Assembly: GCA_037134895.1 (NCBI GenBank)
Contig: JBAXLI010000016.1
Location: forward strand, 1-64,000
Direction of reading: 5' to 3'
Length of the DNA stretch: 64,000 nucleotides
Source: CAIRDP01 sp037134895
GTDB taxonomy: Bacteria; Bacteroidota; Bacteroidia; Bacteroidales; FEN-979
Part shown: positions 34,924 through 43,219 of the stretch, in pieces
How the letters are laid out: each line of letters opens with the position of its first letter
How positions within the stretch are numbered: the first letter of the stretch is position 1
Notes under the pieces: generated by a model
Database searches by the model: none
What the model saw: the letters and a program-made list of their open reading frames with translations, nothing else
What the model was told of the DNA's origin: nothing
Program-made: the position numbers and the translations under genes

Positions 34924-36186
34924 ATGAAAAACCAGTTTATCTCAGGGAGGGTTGGCAAAGCAGTTATCGGATTTGGCATCCTGCTCACATTATCCGGCAT
35001 TGCCCAGGATACAAAAAAATCAATCAGCATAAGCCAGTTCAGGGGCCCTGGACGAGACGGGATCTTTCCTGGCCAGAACCTGTTGAAATCCTGGCCGGCC
35101 GCAGGACCCGGTTTGTTATGGGTCATCGACTCAATTGGTAACGGTTTCGGATCGGCTTCGGTTACCGCATCGCAGATCTTCGTACAGGGTGAAAAGGACA
35201 GCACGAACTATGTTTCTTGCCTTGACATGAACGGAAAACTGCTTTGGAAGAAAAACATAGGCAAAGATGATGTGTCGGACAGATGGCCGGGATCACATTC
35301 AACACCGACTGTTGTTGATGACCTGGTATACTGCTTGTCGGGGATGGGTGATATTGTATGCATGAAAACTTCAACCGGCGAGAAGGTTTGGGGACTAAAC
35401 ATGATAAGGGACCTTCAGGGAAAAGCGGTGGGATATGGATTTACCCAGTCCTTGCTTGTGGAAGGCAACAAGCTTTTTTGCTCGCCCAGCGGGAAAGTGA
35501 ACAATATTGCTGCCCTCGACAGGTATACAGGCAAAGTCATATGGACCAGCGTTGCCCTTGGTGAATCACCCCGCTGTTCACCAGAAATGATTGAAAAGGG
35601 TGGCAGGAAAATAGTGGTTGCGACTTGTTCCAGTTCGGTCTTCGGGATAGATGAGAATACGGGCAAGTTACTCTGGTCGCACGCCGTAGACACTTCCCGA
35701 AATGTGCACTATGACATTCCCCTGTTCGACGGGAACAACCTTTATTGCTTTAGTTTTTATGGGGGATCAGGAGTTCTTAAACTTTCCCTGGCGGATGACG
35801 GACTGAGTATAAAGGAAGTATGGAGCACTAAAAAAGTCATGAATTCGGTGGGAGGTGCTGTCAGACTCGATGATCATCTGGTCACCGCAAATAAAAACAC
35901 CCTTGTTTCCCTGAGTTGCAAAGACGGAAAGATCACCGACTCATTACCCTCAGGTGGTGCATGGGGAGCAGTGACCATGTCGTCAGATGGAATGGTTTAT
36001 GTTTATAACGATAAGGGCGGTATGAAACTCTTTGGTTTTGACAAGGGAAAACTCAGGGAAATCAGCTCCTTCAAAGTAAGCCAGGGTAAAAGTGATCACC
36101 TTGCACATCCTTTTATTCGGAACGGGATTCTCTATATAAGGCATGGGCAGGCATTAATAGCATACAGGATCGCCCAGGGTTCCTGA
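34924..36186 (+). CDS. PQQ-like beta-propeller repeat protein
   Basis: A 420-residue secreted protein: a weak signal peptide-like start (GRVGKAVIGFGILLTLSGIAQ), then PQQ/PQQ_2-type propeller blades with the recurring -TG-x-V/L-W- turn: GKLLWKKNIGKDD, TGEKVWGLNM, TGKVIWTSVAL, TGKLLWSHAV. There are at least four clear blades and probably six to eight altogether. Such proteins bind a partner or cofactor or (with Trp-docking) a quinone; nothing here proves quinoprotein catalysis, since no dehydrogenase active-site residues are recognisable. The N-terminal RGPGRDGIFPGQNLLKSWP pattern is a known lead-in of the group. Confidence 0.85.
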   Translation: MKNQFISGRVGKAVIGFGILLTLSGIAQDTKKSISISQFRGPGRDGIFPGQNLLKSWPAAGPGLLWVIDSIGNGFGSASVTASQIFVQGEKDSTNYVSCLDMNGKLLWKKNIGKDDVSDRWPGSHSTPTVVDDLVYCLSGMGDIVCMKTSTGEKVWGLNMIRDLQGKAVGYGFTQSLLVEGNKLFCSPSGKVNNIAALDRYTGKVIWTSVALGESPRCSPEMIEKGGRKIVVATCSSSVFGIDENTGKLLWSHAVDTSRNVHYDIPLFDGNNLYCFSFYGGSGVLKLSLADDGLSIKEVWSTKKVMNSVGGAVRLDDHLVTANKNTLVSLSCKDGKITDSLPSGGAWGAVTMSSDGMVYVYNDKGGMKLFGFDKGKLREISSFKVSQGKSDHLAHPFIRNGILYIRHGQALIAYRIAQGS

Positions 36187-36240
36187 ACGAGAAGTTCTCC
36201 TCTTTGGAATTATCAGGTTAATCATTAAAAGTTAATTCAT

Positions 36241-36248
36241 TATTTTTG
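36241..36248 (+). promoter_or_regulatory. Putative -7 box (TATTTTTG) for the DUF4395-like gene
   Basis: An exact TAnnTTTG six bases before the ATG at 36255, which implies a leaderless or very short-leader mRNA. Confidence 0.4.
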
Positions 36249-36254
36249 TCAACT

Positions 36255-36731
36255 ATGAAAGAAAACACAAAACAACTGATCATCAGCCAGGGCTATAATC
36301 AAGAAGCGATTAAGAGTAATAAAAACCTTGACCTGCTGATCAGGTGGACTCCTTTTGCCTGCGGGCTGAGCGGAACCATCGGATTGTTTTTACAAAATCC
36401 ATATTATTTTATGTTCCTGGGAATGCTTACCGCTATTGGCGGATTAGGTTCTGTAAGTTTCTACGATTACATTTATAATTACACATTGAGGTATGTCCTT
36501 GCTTCCGGGAAAGTCCCGCTGCACGGGCCTCAAAGAAGGTTTGGATGCAGTGTCGGAGCAATACTATTTATCACCGGAGGGATTGGCTTCTACCTTGAAA
36601 ATCCCTGGCTGGCGTATATTCCCACGGGATTCATTATTTGCCTGGCATATATTGCTGCAATCACCCAATGGTGTTTTGCCTCAACACTTTATAACCTGCT
36701 TTGGGGGAAACAACTGAATCAGTGCTGTTAA
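36255..36731 (+). CDS. DUF4395-like small membrane protein
   Basis: About 158 residues from the ATG at 36255 (the frame opens with a TTG inside the -7 box). The whole sequence fits the DUF4395 pattern: LDLLIRWTPFACGLSGTIG, a membrane segment, SFYDYIYNYTLRYVLASGKVPLHGPQRRFGCSVGA, a second pair of membrane segments (FITGGIGFYLENPWLAYIP, FIICLAYIAAITQWCFASTLYNLLWGK). Two to four membrane spans. Members of the family are widespread and without assigned function; the conserved HGPQRRFGC and ITQWCFAS blocks hold two conserved cysteines. It ends 10 bp before the terpene cyclase stop on the other strand. Confidence 0.8.
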   Translation: MKENTKQLIISQGYNQEAIKSNKNLDLLIRWTPFACGLSGTIGLFLQNPYYFMFLGMLTAIGGLGSVSFYDYIYNYTLRYVLASGKVPLHGPQRRFGCSVGAILFITGGIGFYLENPWLAYIPTGFIICLAYIAAITQWCFASTLYNLLWGKQLNQCC

Positions 36732-36741
36732 TCTGCTTTGA

Positions 36742-38517
36742 TTACAGAGATTTCATCCTGGCCAATGCCTCGAGGTAAAACACCAGGGGATACATTTTTT
36801 CATGATACCAGAGTGAGGCGAAATATAAGCCAATTGGCCTGGGGGTAAGTCCGTTTACATGATATTCCCGGTCCAGCCATCTTAGGCCATCTCTGCAGTT
36901 TTCAGGAAAAGAAGCTGACAAGGCTGTTACTGCAAGCGAGGTCTCCTCAATACTGCCGGCAACTCCTTTTTGTCCGCCCCAGCTGCCATCCTCGTTCTGC
37001 TGATCGCAAAGATAGATTTCAGATTTTTTTAAAAGCCGAAGGATCCTCTCCCGCAATCTTTTTTCAAGCCATGGTGAATCAATGGAATCATTCAGGTAAC
37101 TCATGACTCTTGCCGTTCCGTAAACAGGGTTTGCCTGGCCTTTCACGGCCTGGTTCCCAAACCAGAGAGGAACCCAGGAACCATCTTCATTCTGCTGTTT
37201 TTCCAGGAAACGGATGGCTTTCACAACGTTTTTTTTCAATTGGTGATCAGCATAAGCCTCGCCAGCCCCCACCCAGGCAAGGATTGCATGTGCGGTGAGA
37301 TCGGCACAGCTTTTATCAAAGGGAAGTCTCCCCCACCCTCTGCAAAATGTTGGGATTCCTCCATCATTGTTCTGAAGTTTTGACAGCCAGGAACAACCTT
37401 CAGAAACCGCTTTTCTTACACGTTTATCACCTTTATCAAGTTGCAGCAATGCCAGCACGGCGCCGGCAGTATCGTCGGCATCGGGCACGGAACCTGAAAA
37501 AGAGGTCCACCCCCATCCGCCAGGACCGGCATTGTTAAAAGGATGTGTAAACTGATATTGGGTCTTAATTAGGTGCGAAATGAGTTTATCCTTCAGCCCT
37601 GTGCTCAGAACAATATGAATCCTTTCTTTCAGTGCTTTAACCGACAAAGTGGTCACCCAGGTCGAAAGATCTGTATCGATAGGCCAGCTGCCATCGGGTC
37701 TCTGAAGAGCCAGGAGGAACCTGATGCCTGCACTTGCAACCTTGTGGTCCCTGAACCCTGATTGAACCAGGCACATCAGGACAAATGCCGTAAGCGGAAT
37801 GGCTTCAAGGAAACCACCACTTTCAGGCATCATGCGCAGGAGTTTCTCCATTGCGGGTTTAACAGAGGCGTCCCTAATATTGAATGTAAGTAAATTCTTC
37901 CGCCTCCGGTGTTTATGAAGATAAATCCCAACAGCAACAAGTGCGGGGATCGCATAACTGACAACCTGCAGGTTGAAAAACCTGTAGAGTCCTGCCGGCA
38001 GCAAAGCCAGTTCGAATGGGAGAACCGGTATTCTCTCAATGGCTTCTTCTCCCAGCACACCGCATATCACAAGCATTGAGAGAATTGGGACCGAAAACGT
38101 ATAATCCTTACCGTAAAAACCCAGGATGGAATCAACCAACCCTCCAGAGGCCATTCTTACACTCCTGCTGTTTAGATAAGCTTCAATCCGGCCAAGGTGC
38201 AAAGGCAGGTCAGCCCGATGCCCGGCACAAAATGAAAAAGCTGCGAAGCACAGTAGGGAGGTGGAAACGTTACTTTCACTTCCGGGGGAATCTCCGAATC
38301 CACCATCCTCATTCATTGAATGTATAAGCCAGTCAAGCCCCTGGTCTATTCTGGTCTTTGAATTCTCAAAATCTCCAAGTCTTAGCGCGACCAGGGCAAC
38401 TGCGGTAGCCAGGGCACTGGAAGAAAGTTCCCCCCGGATGAAGCCATCTTCATTAATCCCGGAAACCATTAGTGTGGCAAGTTCATCAAACCTGTATTCT
38501 GCAGAACTATCTTCCAT
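36742..38517 (-). CDS. Class II terpene cyclase (squalene-hopene cyclase-like, DxDDTA)
   Basis: A 591-residue protein built from prenyltransferase/squalene-oxidase repeats. The catalytic acid motif is intact: VPDADDTAG, residues 346-351 (DxDDTA), the same form as in squalene-hopene cyclase. QW-type repeats occur at 272-278 (QRPDGSW), 442-448 (QNEDGSW) and 507-513 (QNEDGSW), with GG-F at 71-75 and GGWGW at 333-337. The C-terminal PIGLYFASLWYHEKMYPLVFYLEAL resembles the YLNY-x-x-Y end of triterpene cyclases. It is shorter than the usual 630-720 residues of squalene cyclases. With a polyprenyl synthase in the same operon and no squalene synthase, the substrate is more likely a linear polyprenyl compound. 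It is the last gene of the operon. Confidence 0.88.
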   Translation of the reverse strand: MEDSSAEYRFDELATLMVSGINEDGFIRGELSSSALATAVALVALRLGDFENSKTRIDQGLDWLIHSMNEDGGFGDSPGSESNVSTSLLCFAAFSFCAGHRADLPLHLGRIEAYLNSRSVRMASGGLVDSILGFYGKDYTFSVPILSMLVICGVLGEEAIERIPVLPFELALLPAGLYRFFNLQVVSYAIPALVAVGIYLHKHRRRKNLLTFNIRDASVKPAMEKLLRMMPESGGFLEAIPLTAFVLMCLVQSGFRDHKVASAGIRFLLALQRPDGSWPIDTDLSTWVTTLSVKALKERIHIVLSTGLKDKLISHLIKTQYQFTHPFNNAGPGGWGWTSFSGSVPDADDTAGAVLALLQLDKGDKRVRKAVSEGCSWLSKLQNNDGGIPTFCRGWGRLPFDKSCADLTAHAILAWVGAGEAYADHQLKKNVVKAIRFLEKQQNEDGSWVPLWFGNQAVKGQANPVYGTARVMSYLNDSIDSPWLEKRLRERILRLLKKSEIYLCDQQNEDGSWGGQKGVAGSIEETSLAVTALSASFPENCRDGLRWLDREYHVNGLTPRPIGLYFASLWYHEKMYPLVFYLEALARMKSL

Positions 38518-38531
38518 TTCTCACTGTTATC

Positions 38532-39467
38532 TTAGTTCTTTTTATTTTCAGACCCTCTGCCGCTGCTATTCAGGGCACCCAGGGCAAGCAATCCATAGAA
38601 GGTATATTCAATGTCGGGCTGGGTGTCATTTTTGCTACTCATGAACCCGCCCTCTTTATAGCAATTCTCAACAAATCTGAGGCAATCGGGTTTTAGCAGC
38701 CTTAGGTCATAACCTGTAAACCCTAGGGCGAAAAGGGAAACAGCAGTGGATAAAAGGTCGGGGGATGGGGCACCCAGGAGGGCAGCAAACCCACCGTTTC
38801 CCCTGTAAAACGCCATGATCTCACCAGGCCTGCACCCTTTTGAACCTGATTTCAAATAAGCCAGTATCTGTTCCGCAGCTATTGCCGGACAAGGTTTTTG
38901 TATTTCATGACTGCTCTTCCCGAACGAGCGTAATGCCTTCCATGAGGCAATGTAATCCCTCAGATAAAGTAATGAAAGACATATCAGGAATCGCGTATAT
39001 CCGCTGCTCAACAGTTCTTTATCCCTGAGCATGATTTTTATCCTGTTCCTGTACTCCCTGGTCAGAGCATCTCCCGGCAGCAGTGAAGAATATAAAATGG
39101 CGAGGCAAAAAAACTCTATTGAAGTAAGATCTTCCTTTTTCGAAGTCGTCCTCGTATATTCCCTGAGCATGGGCAATACCATCTCGATGCCAAGCGCATC
39201 GGAGAGGAAGAAGCCAAACAGGGTGTAATAAAGGTCACAGTCACCTCCCCGGTCAGGAAATCCGCCAGCCATGGTCTGCTGCGAAATAATCCACACCCTG
39301 ATCTCCTCCAGGGAGGATTCATCAAGGATGGCTGCCCCATTCCTGAGAGCCAGCCCGATGGCGCCCCTGCCTTTCTCCTTTACACTGCTTTTTTCTGGCA
39401 GCCTGAGAAAACCTTTCAAGAAGCCAGGATCAGAGATAATCGCTGAAAATCTTTCCAAGAATTTCAT
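38532..39467 (-). CDS. Prenyltransferase/squalene-oxidase-repeat protein without DxDD
   Basis: A 311-residue protein with the alpha/alpha toroid repeats seen in terpene cyclases and in protein prenyltransferase beta subunits: QQTMAGGFPDRGGDCDLYYTLFGFFLSDAL near residue 75 and GGFMSSKNDTQPDIEYTFYGLLALGAL near the end. The DxDD acid motif is absent, so it is not a class II cyclase on its own. The GGF-x-x-x-x-x-PD-x-x-YT pattern is closer to geranylgeranyl transferase type II beta subunits than to SHC. It may be a second, accessory domain that pairs with the cyclase to complete a two-domain fold, or a prenyl-binding protein. It overlaps the polyprenyl synthase end by 38 bases and lies 14 bases from the cyclase. 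Confidence 0.75.
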   Translation of the reverse strand: MKFLERFSAIISDPGFLKGFLRLPEKSSVKEKGRGAIGLALRNGAAILDESSLEEIRVWIISQQTMAGGFPDRGGDCDLYYTLFGFFLSDALGIEMVLPMLREYTRTTSKKEDLTSIEFFCLAILYSSLLPGDALTREYRNRIKIMLRDKELLSSGYTRFLICLSLLYLRDYIASWKALRSFGKSSHEIQKPCPAIAAEQILAYLKSGSKGCRPGEIMAFYRGNGGFAALLGAPSPDLLSTAVSLFALGFTGYDLRLLKPDCLRFVENCYKEGGFMSSKNDTQPDIEYTFYGLLALGALNSSGRGSENKKN

Positions 39468-41019
39468 GAAGAGCCAGTTTTAGTCCTATGTTTCCAAGGT
39501 TTTCAAGGCTTTGCTTCGCTCCCTCAAGCTTCTCCTTAAGAAGCAAGGTACATCGGCCAGCAGTTTTATAGTTGTGCAGGTAAACTTGTATAAGGTCGTT
39601 ATTTCGGGATGCAAAGGCCTGTTGAATTATGGCCTTTTCGTCACCCGGAAGCTCGTCCATCAGCACGGCGAGCAAAAAAGAAGGTTTTGAAAAAGCGTAA
39701 TTCATCTTCTTCCCCGAATCATCTTCCAGGTCGTCCATGATCTGGTATGCAATGCCGGTAAATTGACTGAATAATTTCAACTGCTCCAGGTCAATTTCAT
39801 CTGCTCCTCCGATAATCCCGCCCAGCAGTAATGCAACCCTGAAAGCCGAAGAAGTCTTGTTTGCAAACACATTGATGATCTCATCAAGAGGAAGAATACG
39901 TGCCGACTGGGTCGCGAGAAGTTCTTCACCCTGTCCGAGTGTCATATCACGGTGCCCTGCCGAGATCACCCGGATGCAGGAGGCAATTTTTTCGGGTGGC
40001 ATGCCGCTTTCGGCAATCAGCCGGTAACCCTCGCCTATCAACAGGTCGCCGGAGTTTATTGCGACCGCTGTACCATGCTTTGCATTGATCGTTTGCTTTC
40101 CATACCTCTCAACATCCTCGTCTTCGATATCATCATGTATCAGGGAGGCTTTATGAAAACTCTCCACCGAAAGAACAAGCCTGTTGAGCAGTGCTTCATC
40201 GGGTTCAGTGCAATATGCTTCATAAGCAAGGGCCGAAAGGAAAGGCCTTACACGCTGTCCTCCTGCCGTAAGGGATTCTATCACTATCCTGAGAGTCCTG
40301 TCAGGCCCGGGCAAAATGAGGCGTTTCAATTGCTCCTCCCCGAACAATGAAGCTGTTTTATTGCGGATGTGATTCAGGTTAAGGAGCCTGATCCCCCGAT
40401 CTTCCCGATAGCGGTACAGTTCCTGCCTCACCCACGACAGGTCGGCCTTTGTATCTTTACAGCCATCGCTGAGCAAAGGGATGCCGATTCCGGGTATCGC
40501 GTACTTACTTACCGAACGGAACATCTTCTGAAGCACATCCATACATCCCACACCTATGACTGCATCCACTTTCCCGCTTTCGATCAGGCGTGTAGTGATC
40601 GTAGTTCCCTCGGTCACCAGCGCTACGTATCCGAGATTTTCGGCTTCATGAAGAAGCGACGAAATTGAACAGCTCCCGCAGTCATTGCATAATAACCCTA
40701 TATTATCCATCTCGGCATTGCATGACAGGCTGTTCTTAAGGCATTGAGGCAACATCAGTATCCTGCGGTTAAATGGAATAGCCTCGACAATCTTTCTCCA
40801 GATGGCATTCCCGCAGCAAAGCATGATAAACCCGTTGAAGGTTTTATCCCAACCATACCGGCAGATCAGCACGCCTGCGAACTCCGATAGTTCTTCCCAG
40901 GTAAAAGGCGGCCTTTTCGGGTGTTCTCTGAAATAATCATCCACCTTGCGGCGGATCTCATTTCTGACCGACAGCCTGCCGGGTATCTCCAGTGACAGTT
41001 GAGGCTTTTCTATTATCAT
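39430..41019 (-). CDS. DUF116-polyprenyl diphosphate synthase fusion
   Basis: A 529-residue two-domain protein. Residues of about 30-200 form a DUF116 domain with its cysteine pattern (PQCL at 91-94, CNDCGSC at 111-117, GVGCM at 157-160, DGC at 185-187), which may bind an iron-sulfur cluster or zinc. From about residue 235 it is a trans-isoprenyl diphosphate synthase: GGQRVRP (253-259), the first aspartate-rich motif DDIED at 296-300, and the second DDLED at 429-433, with the usual helices between. Both motifs are complete, so it should be catalytically active and elongate allylic diphosphates. Product length cannot be told by eye; FHKASLIHD gives Phe five positions before the FARM's first Asp, a chain-length position. 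Fusion to DUF116 is unusual. Confidence 0.9.
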   Translation of the reverse strand: MIIEKPQLSLEIPGRLSVRNEIRRKVDDYFREHPKRPPFTWEELSEFAGVLICRYGWDKTFNGFIMLCCGNAIWRKIVEAIPFNRRILMLPQCLKNSLSCNAEMDNIGLLCNDCGSCSISSLLHEAENLGYVALVTEGTTITTRLIESGKVDAVIGVGCMDVLQKMFRSVSKYAIPGIGIPLLSDGCKDTKADLSWVRQELYRYREDRGIRLLNLNHIRNKTASLFGEEQLKRLILPGPDRTLRIVIESLTAGGQRVRPFLSALAYEAYCTEPDEALLNRLVLSVESFHKASLIHDDIEDEDVERYGKQTINAKHGTAVAINSGDLLIGEGYRLIAESGMPPEKIASCIRVISAGHRDMTLGQGEELLATQSARILPLDEIINVFANKTSSAFRVALLLGGIIGGADEIDLEQLKLFSQFTGIAYQIMDDLEDDSGKKMNYAFSKPSFLLAVLMDELPGDEKAIIQQAFASRNNDLIQVYLHNYKTAGRCTLLLKEKLEGAKQSLENLGNIGLKLALHEILGKIFSDYL

Positions 41020-41037
41020 AGTTCAAATTTTCATCGT

Positions 41038-42216
41038 TTAACCATAGGCCCCAAGACCGAAAAACGCTCTCCGTTTTGCAAACCGGTAGAAAAAACTGGT
41101 TTCGGGTATCACAGGACAGCTTCCATGGCTGCAAACGCAATGCCCTTTTCTCAAATCTTCTTCCATCCCAGGCCTTCCGGAACTGTTCGGAACCTTGTGT
41201 TCCCCGGCAAGCCCGGCAAGCCACCCGGGGTTCTCCATCAGGATGCAGCCCCGGGTCTGTTTTTTTATTCCTTCCTTCAGATCGCGCAGAAAACCCGATT
41301 GTTCATATGAAAGTTTCAGATCCTGTCCGCCTGCATTGCCGCAGGAATACTGTATAACCGGGCAGGGCTCTATCTGCCCGTATGGATTGATATGATGACT
41401 TAAACCTTCGGCGGCCGGGCAAAACGGGTTCCCATCGGCATCCCAGTAGGAATCTATCAGAACCATGGGATAATGTGTTCGGCCTTCAACCAGGAAACGC
41501 CGGAGTTTCTCGATCTCACCTGCCGAGAGGGCCAGCTCATAGCATGGCTGTTTACCCGAAGGACGATAAATATAGTACCAAAGATATACGACTCCCAGGT
41601 CATGAAGCATGGAAACAAAGGCAGGCGAAAGCGCCATGTCGATATTCGATTTGCATACACTTACCGCAACTCCTGTAATTAGTCCGTGCGCAACGGAAGT
41701 CTTTATTGCATCGATCGTACGCCTATAGACGCCACGGCCTCCCCTGCGGATATCGGCAATTGTCTCATCCCCTTCAAAGCTGATAAGGGGTGTGACATTT
41801 GCACACTTCCTCAAATCATCCGCAGTTGAATCATTCAGAAGGATTCCGTTAGTGAAAAGCTGGAAATAAGATCGTTTGTTTTGCCTTAGCACATCGGTGA
41901 GGTGAGGATATAAAAGAGGTTCCCCTCCAAGAAGTCCAAAAAACCAGGATCCTGCCGCATTGCTTTCACTGATGATCTTCTGGACGACCCCCTGGTCAAT
42001 ATGTTTCGCATCCCCGTCCTGGTATACCCAGCAGCCCTGGCATTCAAGATTGCAATTATTGGTTAGAGAAATGAACTGGAAAGCAGGGAATGAACTTCCA
42101 TTCTTTTTATGTTTATTGAATTTCGAGAATGTTTTGTTCCCCTTCCAGACGAGGTTCGTACAAAAGGCACTTAAACATTTTCGGTTTGCTCTGAGCAGGT
42201 TACTGGTTATCGACAT
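41038..42216 (-). CDS. Radical SAM enzyme (SPASM-like) in the isoprenoid operon
   Basis: A 392-residue radical SAM enzyme. The cluster-binding motif CNLECQGC (Cys55, Cys59, Cys62; CxxxCxxC) follows FISLTNN, and FFGLLGGEPLLYPHL is the GGE motif that binds SAM. After the barrel there are further cysteines (FCPAAEGLSHHINPYGQIEPCPVIQYSCGN, and near the end CVCSHGSCPVI), as in SPASM/twitch domains that hold auxiliary clusters. SPASM members often modify peptides, but in this operon the substrate is more likely an isoprenoid, as HpnH does for hopanoids; I infer that only from context. Eight bases downstream of the ferredoxin gene. Confidence 0.88.
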   Translation of the reverse strand: MSITSNLLRANRKCLSAFCTNLVWKGNKTFSKFNKHKKNGSSFPAFQFISLTNNCNLECQGCWVYQDGDAKHIDQGVVQKIISESNAAGSWFFGLLGGEPLLYPHLTDVLRQNKRSYFQLFTNGILLNDSTADDLRKCANVTPLISFEGDETIADIRRGGRGVYRRTIDAIKTSVAHGLITGVAVSVCKSNIDMALSPAFVSMLHDLGVVYLWYYIYRPSGKQPCYELALSAGEIEKLRRFLVEGRTHYPMVLIDSYWDADGNPFCPAAEGLSHHINPYGQIEPCPVIQYSCGNAGGQDLKLSYEQSGFLRDLKEGIKKQTRGCILMENPGWLAGLAGEHKVPNSSGRPGMEEDLRKGHCVCSHGSCPVIPETSFFYRFAKRRAFFGLGAYG

Positions 42217-42224
42217 GGTTAGTG

Positions 42225-43037
42225 TTATTCAATGTTGAGTTGCTGCCGTGCTTCATCTCTCTCCCTCTTGGCCTGTTCCAGAGCATCCTCGCGGATCATA
42301 AGCCTTTTTTTTAGTTTCCGTTGTTCCAGGGCCTGGTAAATGTCATCCCCCAATATACTCTCTGTATCCTGTTTCAATCGTTGCATTTCAACGGCTTCAT
42401 CAACAGATACTGAACCACTGATCGGTCCTCCTGCGGAATATTTTGGAAAGATAATGGCCACATTCGGGCAGATGCGTGCGCAAGCCGGACAATTGTTCTT
42501 GCAGCCCTGGGGGTTAACAACTTTAACCTGGGAACCTGTTTTGCTGTAAACCCCAAAGAGGCAGAAATCGGCACACTGCATGCAATTGTTGCAGCGCTTG
42601 TAGTCGATCACCGGGTACCATGAAGGCCAGGCAGAACCTGAAACCGTTTCTTTTTCAGAACGGGTGTCAGCCCCTTCATTGAGGTATTCTGGTAACAGTC
42701 CTTCCAGTGCTGAGGATTCTTCTTCAATCAGGTTGAAAAACCTTATCTTATTCTCCTTTTCAATTCCCGCATACTGAAGAAGCAACTTCAAAGCCCTGGG
42801 CTGGCAGGCAAGCAGCAAAACTTTGGAGGAACCTTCGAACAGGGATCTTACTTTTTCTGGTTCAAGAGCACATAATCCGCAGAGATCCTGTATTGAAACG
42901 ATGCTGATGCGTTCGGTATTATTCAATATTTCCGAGGCTGCAACCCATTTTTCAGAACCCTGCCTGGTCTGGCAGTTGCAAAAAATTATAAGAGATTTAT
43001 CCAAAATAACCGATCTTAAAATGATACAATAAAACAC
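42225..43037 (-). CDS. Ferredoxin-type iron-sulfur protein, first gene of the isoprenoid operon
   Basis: About 270 residues from a GTG at 43037; a TTG at 43004 is an equally possible start, giving MDKSLIIFCNCQ. Residues of about 140-200 carry a 2[4Fe-4S] ferredoxin domain (CNNCMQCADFC ... CKNNCPACARICP, both ending CP or similar). The first 130 residues are a separate domain with CNC, DLCGLC and LLACQPRA, resembling electron-transfer subunits linked to heterodisulfide-reductase-like proteins. A charged coiled C-terminus follows. It is a probable electron donor to the radical SAM enzyme or to the iron-sulfur-type DUF116 domain. Confidence 0.82.
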   Translation of the reverse strand: MFYCIILRSVILDKSLIIFCNCQTRQGSEKWVAASEILNNTERISIVSIQDLCGLCALEPEKVRSLFEGSSKVLLLACQPRALKLLLQYAGIEKENKIRFFNLIEEESSALEGLLPEYLNEGADTRSEKETVSGSAWPSWYPVIDYKRCNNCMQCADFCLFGVYSKTGSQVKVVNPQGCKNNCPACARICPNVAIIFPKYSAGGPISGSVSVDEAVEMQRLKQDTESILGDDIYQALEQRKLKKRLMIREDALEQAKRERDEARQQLNIE

Positions 43038-43092
43038 TGAGCTTCATCAAATGTTCACACCCCGGCAGCTCTGAAACCTGTCTCAGCTGTGA

Positions 43093-43122
43093 CAAATGTA
43101 CTACTCTAAAAAAAAATACAAA
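43093..43122 (-). promoter_or_regulatory. Promoter of the isoprenoid operon
   Basis: On the minus strand TTTG (43122-43119), an 18-bp spacer, TACATTTG (43100-43093). Both boxes match the Bacteroidota consensus. The 5' end of the mRNA would fall about 50 bp before the GTG start, in line with a single transcript through the five genes. Confidence 0.7.
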
Positions 43123-43219
43123 CATCGTTTAGCCGATATAGAATAAACAATCGGTGAACCTGCCTGCAAAATGGCTTAAAGTTAAATACCTTAAAAAAAA
43201 TCGCCAAGATTGCCGTTGT

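Noticed and set aside
36742..43037. Hopanoid pathway
   Set aside because: The cyclase and radical SAM are suggestive, but no squalene synthase-type (HpnC/D/E) genes are present, and the operon carries its own polyprenyl synthase.
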